DNA of 12,577 nucleotides. Origin: Mariniphaga sp. (lineage in GTDB: Bacteria > Bacteroidota > Bacteroidia > Bacteroidales > Prolixibacteraceae). The translations under genes were made by a program, and so were the position numbers. This document shows positions 1-6,524 of the stretch, piece after piece; position 1 is the first letter of the stretch; every line of letters begins with the position of its first letter. The stretch is taken from contig JANYLE010000110.1 in the NCBI GenBank assembly GCA_025363795.1, forward strand, positions 1-12,577, given 5' to 3'. The notes beneath the pieces were generated by a model that worked only from the letters and a program-made list of their open reading frames with translations, was not told the DNA's origin and ran no database searches.

Positions 1-686
1 CGATTGGCGCCGTTTACCGGATAGCCAATGGCATGGATATCACAGTCGAGAGCTATTACAAAAAAATGAATAACCTGATTGAATACAAGGATGGCGCTTC
101 ATTTTACGGTTCATCCGTCGATTGGGAAAACAAAGTCGAGAGCGGCAAAGGGTGGGCGTATGGCACTGAAGTGATGTTCAGCAAGGAGATCGGCAAAACG
201 ACGGGATGGGTTGCCTATACCTTATCGTGGGCAAACCGGCAATTCGAAAATATCAGCTTGGGACAGAAGTTCCCAGCCAGGTACGACAGCCGGCACGACA
301 TTAACATTGTGATAAGTCACAAATTCAATGATCGGATTGACATTGGCTCCACATGGGTTTACCATACGGGCAATGCCGGTACACTTTTTACCAATCAAGT
401 CAGCACCGATATCCCTTATTATAATGGTTCCGGTATGAAAATTAACTATTTCGACGGTCGCAATAATTACAGGATGCCACCTTATCACCGGCTCGATTTC
501 GGAATCAACTTCCATAAACAAAAACGGACCGGTGTGAGGACCTGGAACGTCAGCGTTTACAATTTATACAACCGGCAAAATCCATATTTTATTGCGCCTG
601 ACACCAATAACAATGGCCAACATGTGCTCAAACAGACTAGTCTGTTTTCGATCATCCCTTCAGTAACCTATAGTTTCAAATTTTAA
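1..686 (+). CDS. TonB-dependent receptor, C-terminal part (5' end outside window)
   Basis: This is the last roughly 228 residues of an outer-membrane TonB-dependent receptor. The reading frame is open to the left edge (codons begin at base 3), so the first ATG at 33 is internal and not the true start. The visible part is beta-barrel: alternating aromatic/polar strands with turns, including YGTEVMFSKEIGKTTGW, the YDSRHDINIV strand and the closing strand PSVTYSFKF, whose terminal Phe is the usual outer-membrane insertion signal. The strand pattern and the DUF4249 gene directly downstream match the class of Bacteroidota receptors that carry an N-terminal carboxypeptidase-like domain and a plug, both of which would lie upstream of the window. 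The family imports a substrate across the outer membrane using TonB energy. The substrate cannot be told. It is not a clear SusC, because the next gene is not SusD-like. Confidence 0.9.
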   Translation, partial: IGAVYRIANGMDITVESYYKKMNNLIEYKDGASFYGSSVDWENKVESGKGWAYGTEVMFSKEIGKTTGWVAYTLSWANRQFENISLGQKFPARYDSRHDINIVISHKFNDRIDIGSTWVYHTGNAGTLFTNQVSTDIPYYNGSGMKINYFDGRNNYRMPPYHRLDFGINFHKQKRTGVRTWNVSVYNLYNRQNPYFIAPDTNNNGQHVLKQTSLFSIIPSVTYSFKF

Positions 687-697
687 TTCCCGAATTT

Positions 698-1699
698 ATG
701 TACAAACCGATACCATATTTTGCAGTAATTCTGCTGATACCGTTCATGCTGGCATGCGAAAAAGAGATTGGATACAATCATAAAAATCAAAGCACATTTT
801 TGGTGATGAATAGTTACCTCAACCCCGACAGCGTTTTTAGTGTAAGTGTGACCCAAAGTTTTTCTATTATGGAAAATTGGGGTGGAGTTATTGTAACCGA
901 TGCAGAAGCGAAAGTCTATGAAAACGAAACGTTTCTTGAAACACTTAAATACGATACTGTGCGATGGAGGTATTATGGAACCCGTAAACCTTCGGTCGGG
1001 AGAAGCTATAAAATAACAGTCGCAAGAAAAGACTTCTTGCCCATCGAAGCAACATCGGTTATCGAACCGGCTCCCGAAATATTAAAAGGCAACATCGTAA
1101 AAGACAGCATTACTGGGATTACCAGTGCAACCATCACATTTAAAGATCCGCCGGGTGTGAAAAACTTTTACCGACTTGTGGTAGCCAATGTTGATGAGTT
1201 TGACGAAAAGCCTGATTGGTATGGTAACGGCGATTACGGTAGTGGGTCTCATTATATCCTTGAAACAGGAAACGGCGGCTGGTCAGGGCCCGGATGGATC
1301 TACACAAATTATTTTGTTCACATAACATCAAACGATCCAAATTTAAACGCAAGTTCCGCTATAGATTTTCTGGATGATGTTCCCGATAATATTTTTAATA
1401 TTTTCAATGATGACCTGATTGACGGTAAGGAGTATTCATTAACATTTTCATTTTACCCATCCTATTATCCCGATGCTAAGAATGAAACGGTTATCTACCT
1501 TCAGGCAATTACAGAAGGTCTCCACAAGTATTTTAAAACCTATGCGGCCCAGTATTATTACGGTAACGAAGATCTCCTGATGGAACCCATACAGGTTTAT
1601 ACAAATGTTAAAAACGGCGCCGGAATCCTGGGAAGTTTCAATTCGAAGAAATTCATTGTCAACATGGATAACATTGTGACAAAACCTTACGGATCTTAG
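698..1699 (+). CDS. DUF4249 family lipoprotein, partner of the TonB-dependent receptor
   Basis: This 333-residue protein has a lipoprotein signal peptide: a hydrophobic stretch at residues 8-19 ending in FMLAC, with the lipidated Cys at 20. It should be membrane-anchored, probably on the outer membrane. The body is beta-rich, with an early segment of the form 'vmnsYLNPDSVFSVSVTQSF' and a C-terminal segment VYTNVKNGAGILGSF; both resemble the DUF4249 family (usually about 330-420 residues). The gene starts 11 bp after the receptor stop codon, so the two are almost certainly cotranscribed. Receptor plus DUF4249 is a recurrent Bacteroidota pair. By analogy with SusD the lipoprotein may bind substrate or cap the receptor, but that is inference and no function is established for the family. 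The ATG at 698 is chosen because it places the signal peptide at the N-terminus. Confidence 0.85.
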   Translation: MYKPIPYFAVILLIPFMLACEKEIGYNHKNQSTFLVMNSYLNPDSVFSVSVTQSFSIMENWGGVIVTDAEAKVYENETFLETLKYDTVRWRYYGTRKPSVGRSYKITVARKDFLPIEATSVIEPAPEILKGNIVKDSITGITSATITFKDPPGVKNFYRLVVANVDEFDEKPDWYGNGDYGSGSHYILETGNGGWSGPGWIYTNYFVHITSNDPNLNASSAIDFLDDVPDNIFNIFNDDLIDGKEYSLTFSFYPSYYPDAKNETVIYLQAITEGLHKYFKTYAAQYYYGNEDLLMEPIQVYTNVKNGAGILGSFNSKKFIVNMDNIVTKPYGS

Positions 1700-1813
1700 A
1701 TTACAAATCAGACAAAGCGTTAATACCATTTTCCAACGTTGGTTTTGAAGATAAAGAGCATCGGCGAAGCAACTAAACGCACCGTTTGTGACAGTAATCC
1801 TTCAAAAACCTTT

Positions 1814-1821
1814 TACTTTTG
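1814..1821 (+). promoter_or_regulatory. Candidate Bacteroidota -7 promoter element for the M24 peptidase gene
   Basis: TACTTTTG matches the Bacteroidota -7 consensus TAnnTTTG and lies 18 bp before the ATG at 1840, which would give a very short leader. The best -33 candidate is TTTG at 1785-1788, but its spacer of about 25 bp is longer than the usual 19-21. The -7 element is therefore the main support. The 140 bp gap upstream also favours a separate promoter here. Confidence 0.45.
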
Positions 1822-1839
1822 CATCTCAAATAGTAAACG

Positions 1840-3033
1840 ATGCAAGTTAAAGTACCCTTAAAAGAATTGAATTCGCGCCTTGAGCGTTTCAGGAAACGGA
1901 TGGATGAGAGCACTCCAGGCTGGGAGATCACCGTAGTGTTCAGCAAGATTAATCTCTACTATTTCACGGGAACCATGCAGGAAGCTGTCCTGTTTATTCC
2001 AAGGAATGAAGAAGCCGTTTTGTGGGTAAGGCGTAGTTTCGAGCGGGCTGTTGCCGAGTCGCTGTTCCCCGTGATTAAACCCATGGAGAGCTACCGCGAT
2101 GCGGCTGCGGAGATGAAAAACCTGCCCGATACGGTTTATTTGGAGAAAGAAATTGTTCCCATTGCAATGCTGCAACGGTTTCAGAAATACTTCCCGTTTA
2201 CAGTCATTGAATCGGCCGACCTGCAGATCGGTGCCGTTCGTTCCATAAAAAGCAAGTATGAACTGGCCTTGATGGAACAGTCGGGGAAAATCCACCAACG
2301 CGTTACGGAAGAGCTCGTACCGGCCATGTTGCACGAGGGGATGAGCGAGTCGGAGTTCTTTTGTGACCTATATACGGCATTGATCCGCGAAGGACACCAT
2401 GGTGTGGCACGGTTTGGAATGTTCGATACCGAATCAATTCTCGGTCAGATTGCGTTTGGCGAGAGTTCCATCTATCCAACCTCGTTCAATGGTCCGGGTG
2501 GTGCGTATGGTATGAGTCCCGCTGTTCCGATCCATGGAAGCCGGAGCCGGAAATTGCACAAAGGTGACCTCGTTTTTGTGGACGTTGGTTGTGGCGTTGA
2601 TGGTTATCATACCGACAAAACGATGACCTATATGTTCGGCAAATCACTGCCCGACGAAGCAATAAAAGCCCATTTACAATGCGTGGATATTCAAAACAGG
2701 ATTGCTTCGATGTTGAAACCAGGGGCCATTCCTTCTGTGATTTATAACGAAATCCTTGACGGATTAAGTCCCGCTTTTCTTGATAATTTTATGGGATTCG
2801 GAACCAGAAAGGTGAAGTTCCTGGGTCATGGTATCGGATTGACAATCGATGAAATGCCGGTTATTGCCAATGGCTTTGACGAACCTATTCAGGAAGGGAT
2901 GGTTTTTGCCGTTGAACCTAAAAAGGGAATTTCCGGAATCGGAATGGTAGGTATCGAGAATACCTATATCGTTACGCCAACGGGCGGAAGGAATATCACA
3001 GGAAACCATCCCGGGTTGTTGGAGGTCTGGTAA
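1840..3033 (+). CDS. M24 family metallopeptidase (Xaa-Pro aminopeptidase / Xaa-Pro dipeptidase type)
   Basis: This 397-residue cytosolic enzyme has no signal peptide and is close to the usual length for bacterial prolidase/aminopeptidase-P-like proteins. Residues 1-130 form a creatinase-like N-terminal domain, including YYFTGTMQEAVLFIP near residue 40. Residues 135-395 form the pita-bread M24 domain. All five expected metal ligands are visible: Asp248 (VFVDVG), Asp259 (HTDKT), His330 (GHGIG), Glu359 (AVEPKKG) and Glu373 (GIENTY). The family uses two Mn, Co or Zn ions to cleave the bond before proline in peptides, so a role in peptide turnover is expected. The sequence does not separate aminopeptidase from dipeptidase specificity, and some M24 members act on other substrates. 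The gene stands alone between a 140 bp upstream gap with a candidate promoter and a downstream terminator hairpin. Confidence 0.9.
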   Translation: MQVKVPLKELNSRLERFRKRMDESTPGWEITVVFSKINLYYFTGTMQEAVLFIPRNEEAVLWVRRSFERAVAESLFPVIKPMESYRDAAAEMKNLPDTVYLEKEIVPIAMLQRFQKYFPFTVIESADLQIGAVRSIKSKYELALMEQSGKIHQRVTEELVPAMLHEGMSESEFFCDLYTALIREGHHGVARFGMFDTESILGQIAFGESSIYPTSFNGPGGAYGMSPAVPIHGSRSRKLHKGDLVFVDVGCGVDGYHTDKTMTYMFGKSLPDEAIKAHLQCVDIQNRIASMLKPGAIPSVIYNEILDGLSPAFLDNFMGFGTRKVKFLGHGIGLTIDEMPVIANGFDEPIQEGMVFAVEPKKGISGIGMVGIENTYIVTPTGGRNITGNHPGLLEVW

Positions 3034-3050
3034 ATTGGTGAACAGGGTCA

Positions 3051-3067
3051 AGCGATTTTTAATCGCT
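3051..3067 (+). terminator. Rho-independent terminator of the M24 peptidase gene
   Basis: A 7 bp stem (AGCGATT / AATCGCT) with a TTT loop lies 18 bp after the stop codon and is followed by TTGTTTT. The stem has few GC pairs, so it is modest in strength, but position and T-run fit an intrinsic terminator. Its core is the exact reverse complement of the core of the hairpin at 3094-3112. Confidence 0.55.
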
Positions 3068-3093
3068 TTGTTTTCAGTTGACTTTATTTTTAA

Positions 3094-3112
3094 CCGCGAT
3101 TAAAAATCGCGG
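3094..3112. repeat. Hairpin CCGCGATT-AAA-AATCGCGG, inverted copy of the upstream hairpin core
   Basis: A perfect 8 bp stem with an AAA loop. The 15 bases at 3096-3110 are the exact reverse complement of 3052-3066, so the two sites can fold as separate hairpins or as one 15 bp stem enclosing a 29-base loop. No T-run follows on the + strand; on the - strand GGTTAAAAA follows, so it is a poor terminator by itself. It may be the remains of a small palindromic intergenic repeat. Confidence 0.5.
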
Positions 3113-3133
3113 GACCCGATAACCCCAAATAAA

Positions 3134-3165
3134 AAGCGGTTGTTCTTTCGAAAGAACAACCGCTT
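3134..3165. terminator. Perfect 32 bp palindrome, probable bidirectional terminator between convergent genes
   Basis: Bases 3134-3149 are the exact reverse complement of 3150-3165 (centre TTTC/GAAA). The RNA would form a long hairpin on either strand. On the - strand it lies 28 bp after the stop of the 85-residue gene and is followed by TTTATTT, a good intrinsic terminator shape. On the + strand it is followed by ATCTATTTTCTTT, so it can also back up the M24 gene terminator. Confidence 0.75.
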
Positions 3166-3192
3166 ATCTATTTTCTTTAAAAGAAATTCCGC

Positions 3193-3450
3193 TTAGTTTT
3201 TCTTTTTCTTCATCATGAAATAGCCGGCTGCTCCCAGTACGACAACTGCACCAACGATCAGCAGGTAAGTTGTTGAGGAACTTTTGGGTGCTTCTTCCTG
3301 GGCTGCGGCATCGTAAAATACGGGTTTCGCTGCTTTATCGGCATTCACTGAATCTTTTTTTGCTGATGGCTGGTCCTGTGCAAGCACCATGGTTAAACCG
3401 CTGAGGAAAAACACCACTACCATCGAAATCATTAAAATTGCTCTTTTCAT
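3193..3450 (-). CDS. Small membrane protein with signal peptide, short linker, one transmembrane helix and lysine tail
   Basis: This 85-residue protein is not recognised as a named family. Residues 1-24 look like a Sec signal peptide (MKR start, hydrophobic core, VLA cleavage site before Gln25). Residues 25-60 form a hydrophilic linker rich in Ala, Lys, Asp, Glu and Ser. Residues 62-80 form a strongly hydrophobic Gly/Ala/Val helix, and the protein ends MMKKKKN. The predicted topology is a short periplasmic segment with the lysine tail in the cytoplasm. The layout resembles a sorting or anchoring tail, but no known sorting motif (LPXTG, PEP-CTERM) is seen. It starts 16 bp after the stop of the upstream large glycosyltransferase gene and is followed by a strong terminator, so it is probably the last gene of that operon. 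It might be a small accessory subunit or scaffold for the glycosylation genes, but this is inference. Confidence 0.75.
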   Translation of the reverse strand: MKRAILMISMVVVFFLSGLTMVLAQDQPSAKKDSVNADKAAKPVFYDAAAQEEAPKSSSTTYLLIVGAVVVLGAAGYFMMKKKKN

Positions 3451-3466
3451 ACTTCAATTATTAAAC

Positions 3467-5533
3467 TTATTTACTAGAATTTAAAAGTTCATCATATTTT
3501 TTGGCCACTTCGGGATTCGTTTTCCGGTACGAATCGGCAAGCGAGAGAAGGGCGGGTTGATAACCGGGATAAAGCGTCAGGCAGGTTTTCAATAAACCTC
3601 TTGCTCTTTCAATGTCTTTATCCATCAGTAACCGCGACAGGCTCACATAGGCTTCAAAATATTTCCGGTTGCAGCCAATCAGTGTTTCGAAATACCTGAT
3701 TGCCTCGCCGGGATTGTTTTGCAGGACTGCAATATTCCCAAGATACATTAAAACAGGTTCGTAACCAGGGTTGATTTTCAAAGCCGACTGAAGGATAATC
3801 CGGGCACTGTCAACTTTCCCTTCCTTTACAAGTGCGGTGGCAAAATTATAAAAGATTAATTCATCCTGTGCATTAATTTTAAGGGCATCTTCAAAAAATG
3901 GTATTGCCCCGGCTGTATTCCCCCTTTTCAATGCGTCATATCCTTGCAAATCGCTTTTAGTTGTTCTTTTGAGGACCGCGCAAACAGGAACCTCGTCGGC
4001 ATAAATGACGTGAATCGCGTTTTTTGGTGGCCAGATCTTGTTTTTTAACTGATTGGGCGGAATATAACTGTTGGCCACAATCATATAATCCCAGTCGGCC
4101 TGGCTTCTTTGATCGTACTGGCAATAGAATGTTTTCACTTTGGGGTGATCACGAAAATACCAGTTGACAGGGAAGTTACCCGCAATCTTCAGGGTGTCGT
4201 CCTGTTTGTTATTCTTCAGATCGTTAATGAGCCATTCCGATCCCTGTCGCATCGTATGGTAATAGTAATCGGTTTCATAATTTCCATAGGCTCCTTTCAG
4301 TCCGCCCACGAATTGATTGTAATACAAATAATAAAAAGGGTGGTTCTGCACCATGAACTTAACCGGGTGAATCGATAAAAGAACCATGCCCGCAACTGCC
4401 GCGAAGACAAGGAATTTTTTCTTTAGTAATTTGAGCAGCGCCGAAAAACCAACGGCAGCCAGCAGGATAATTACCGGGTAGACAAACAGGAAATGGCGCC
4501 ACGATCCGTAAAGATTCGATTCTTCCCAGATGACGAAGATGATGGGAAACAGAATTGCGAAGACAAGGAATCCGTATTTGAGCAGGTTGTCCGGGTTAAT
4601 GATTTTTTTGAATAAAACGGTAAAAGCGGCAAGTCCGGTAAATACGATGATCGGAATGGTGATCGCCATGTATTTTGGCAGGTAATACCAGGGCATTAAA
4701 TCCGACCACTCCATCTTTCCTTCGAAAAGCTGCATGAGCGTGGTTGGAAACCGGGTCATCACCACGTACGATTTCCAGACATTTGTGATGGGATTTAGTT
4801 GGGCATATGGCCATAAAAGGAGGCTGAGCAGCCAGGCGGCTATCGAAATCAACAGCGCCCGGACGAGCCTTTTCCGAAATAAAACGGAATCAAATTGGTT
4901 ATTCTTATGGTACTTATAAAGAAAGCAAAGTAACAGGAAGAAGAAAAAGTAGCAGATCAGGAGCAATCCTCCGGGCCGTATACTGATCGAAAAGGCAATG
5001 CTAACAGTCAATAAAATAGCGTCGCGGACTTTGCTTTTGTTTTCATTGAAAAGAAATCTTTGGGTAAAAAAGAGTGCCGAGATATAGCTTAGCGCAAAAG
5101 GAATATCTTTCAGGTTGTTTTGTGCATGACCAAGGAAAGTGGGGGAGAGGGCGAACAACAAAATCACCAATATTCCCGCGCCATACCCTGCCAGCCAGAC
5201 TGCAAAAAGGGCGGTGATGATGACTGTGAGCCATCCGGCCAACGAATTCGCGATATGCCGGAAGAGAAAAATATCGTCGATATTCAGCCACCTTGTTAAA
5301 ATTGTGGTGGCATTATCGAACGACTGACCGTAGTATTTAAGATGTGTGTGTGGGGTGTTAAGCGCTGCAGTATCCTTTCCCAACGATGCGAAATAATCAT
5401 AAACATAGACCGATTGGGTGTAATGGAGGTGTTCGTCGCCCGATATTCCCGAGTCCATACCACCTTTTACCATCAGGAGAAGCAGCAATCCGGCAACCGT
5501 ATAGAAAATATATTTGAGCCGTTTGTCATCCAT
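3467..5533 (-). CDS. PMT/ArnT-like (GT39-type) membrane glycosyltransferase with C-terminal TPR domain
   Basis: This 688-residue polytopic membrane protein has a TM helix at 9-23, then a first periplasmic loop with SGDEHLHY (31-38), where the Asp-Glu pair sits at the position of the catalytic acid in GT-C enzymes. Many TM helices follow between about 95 and 390, with GHAQNNLKDIP (135-145) and the SWRHFLFVYP segment (344-353). A soluble part at 395-520 includes YYNQFVGGLKGAYG and ETDYYYH, seen in GT39-like Bacteroidota proteins. Residues about 525-685 hold around four TPR units (for example GNTAGAIPFFEDALKINAQD). The family moves a sugar from a polyprenyl-phosphate carrier to an acceptor on the outer face of the inner membrane. 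Its ATG overlaps the stop of the GT2 gene by one base (TAATG on the - strand), so translation is probably coupled and the GT2 enzyme is the likely source of the lipid-linked sugar. The acceptor (lipid, glycan or protein) is unknown; the TPR region could bind it or a partner. Confidence 0.8.
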   Translation of the reverse strand: MDDKRLKYIFYTVAGLLLLLMVKGGMDSGISGDEHLHYTQSVYVYDYFASLGKDTAALNTPHTHLKYYGQSFDNATTILTRWLNIDDIFLFRHIANSLAGWLTVIITALFAVWLAGYGAGILVILLFALSPTFLGHAQNNLKDIPFALSYISALFFTQRFLFNENKSKVRDAILLTVSIAFSISIRPGGLLLICYFFFFLLLCFLYKYHKNNQFDSVLFRKRLVRALLISIAAWLLSLLLWPYAQLNPITNVWKSYVVMTRFPTTLMQLFEGKMEWSDLMPWYYLPKYMAITIPIIVFTGLAAFTVLFKKIINPDNLLKYGFLVFAILFPIIFVIWEESNLYGSWRHFLFVYPVIILLAAVGFSALLKLLKKKFLVFAAVAGMVLLSIHPVKFMVQNHPFYYLYYNQFVGGLKGAYGNYETDYYYHTMRQGSEWLINDLKNNKQDDTLKIAGNFPVNWYFRDHPKVKTFYCQYDQRSQADWDYMIVANSYIPPNQLKNKIWPPKNAIHVIYADEVPVCAVLKRTTKSDLQGYDALKRGNTAGAIPFFEDALKINAQDELIFYNFATALVKEGKVDSARIILQSALKINPGYEPVLMYLGNIAVLQNNPGEAIRYFETLIGCNRKYFEAYVSLSRLLMDKDIERARGLLKTCLTLYPGYQPALLSLADSYRKTNPEVAKKYDELLNSSK

Positions 5534-6462
5534 TATTTTTCCGGATTCCCATCGTAGAATTTCTGAACGAAATAGAGCGGCCGGTTTTGCGATTCCTTGT
5601 AAATCCGGTAAACATACTCACCAACAACTCCCAGCGAAATCAACTGGATCGATCCGAGGAAATAGATGCTCAGCATCGTGGATGACCAGCCAATTATAGC
5701 AAAACCAAATGCTTTGGCAATCAATACATAGAATCCGGCACACATGAACACAATGGTTCCGGTCAGTCCAAGGTATAAACACAACCGGATTGGAAATCTC
5801 GAGAAGGCAAATATGGCATCAGCTGCCAATAAAAACAGTTTGGAAAGACTCATTTTGGGCTCGCCTTCCGATCGCTCATCCCTCACGTAGTCGACATACC
5901 CCTGCCTGAATCCGATAAAGCTACGGAGGCCGGGTAAGTAACGGACCGTTTCCTTCATTCTCAACAATGCGTCAACGGCTGCGCGTTTCATCATCGAAAA
6001 GTTGCCAGTATTTTCCATGTTTTGGAGAACGGAAACATTTTTGAACAAAAGATGAAAGAGAAAAGTGAAGAAAACCCTACGGTTTTTTCCTTTTTGTCCG
6101 CTTCGCTTTCCGCTGATTACATCGAAGTTTTCTTCGCTGATTTTGCGGTACATTTCGCCAAACAGCTCCGGCGGATCCTGTAAATCGCCATCCATCATGC
6201 CTACAATGTCGCCAGTGGAATATTCAAGTCCGGCTGTAAAGGCCGCCTGGTGGCCAAAATTATTCGAAAGTGATAATACCTTGATCCTGGGATATTTCTT
6301 TTGCAGGTTGAGAAGAAGATTCAGACTTTGATCTTTACTTCCATCGTCAACAAATATGATCTCGTAATCCTGGATAAACGCTTCGAGTGCCGAAACAGTC
6401 CGTTGGACCAGATCGTTGATCAAACCTTCTTCGTTGTAGACTGGAATTACGATGGAGAGCAT
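5533..6462 (-). CDS. GT2 family polyprenyl-phosphate glycosyltransferase (GtrB/DPM1-like) with two C-terminal TM helices
   Basis: This 309-residue enzyme has a GT-A catalytic domain at residues 1-220, with the N-terminal nucleotide-binding strand VIPVYNEE (5-12), IIFVDDGSKDQS (35-46), and the metal/sugar motif DGDLQDPPE (91-99) with the LQDPP signature of dolichol-phosphate mannose synthase and GtrB-type enzymes. ERSEGEPKMSLSKL followed by FSRFPIRL (220-227) is the usual membrane-proximal segment. Two TM helices follow, about 227-249 and 258-286. The family transfers glucose, mannose or a related sugar from a nucleotide sugar to polyprenyl phosphate at the cytoplasmic face. The particular sugar cannot be told. 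It is coupled to the downstream GT39-like gene by a one-base overlap; the two look like a donor-maker and donor-user pair. Upstream lies a 62 bp gap from the Gfo/Idh/MocA gene with no clear terminator. Confidence 0.9.
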   Translation of the reverse strand: MLSIVIPVYNEEGLINDLVQRTVSALEAFIQDYEIIFVDDGSKDQSLNLLLNLQKKYPRIKVLSLSNNFGHQAAFTAGLEYSTGDIVGMMDGDLQDPPELFGEMYRKISEENFDVISGKRSGQKGKNRRVFFTFLFHLLFKNVSVLQNMENTGNFSMMKRAAVDALLRMKETVRYLPGLRSFIGFRQGYVDYVRDERSEGEPKMSLSKLFLLAADAIFAFSRFPIRLCLYLGLTGTIVFMCAGFYVLIAKAFGFAIIGWSSTMLSIYFLGSIQLISLGVVGEYVYRIYKESQNRPLYFVQKFYDGNPEK

Positions 6463-6524
6463 ATTACTGAAATTTTTTGTGGCAGTCGAGGCTGGCTATT
6501 ACGTGTAAATTTACTATAAATCTT

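Noticed and set aside
1733..1742. CCAACGTTGG palindrome with flanking T-runs in the gap after the DUF4249 gene
   Set aside because: The real stem would be only about 3 bp once a loop is allowed, so it is too weak for a terminator; as an operator it has no further support.
1858..2334. A 158-codon - strand open frame
   Set aside because: Antisense to the M24 peptidase, which has a complete catalytic set in the other strand.
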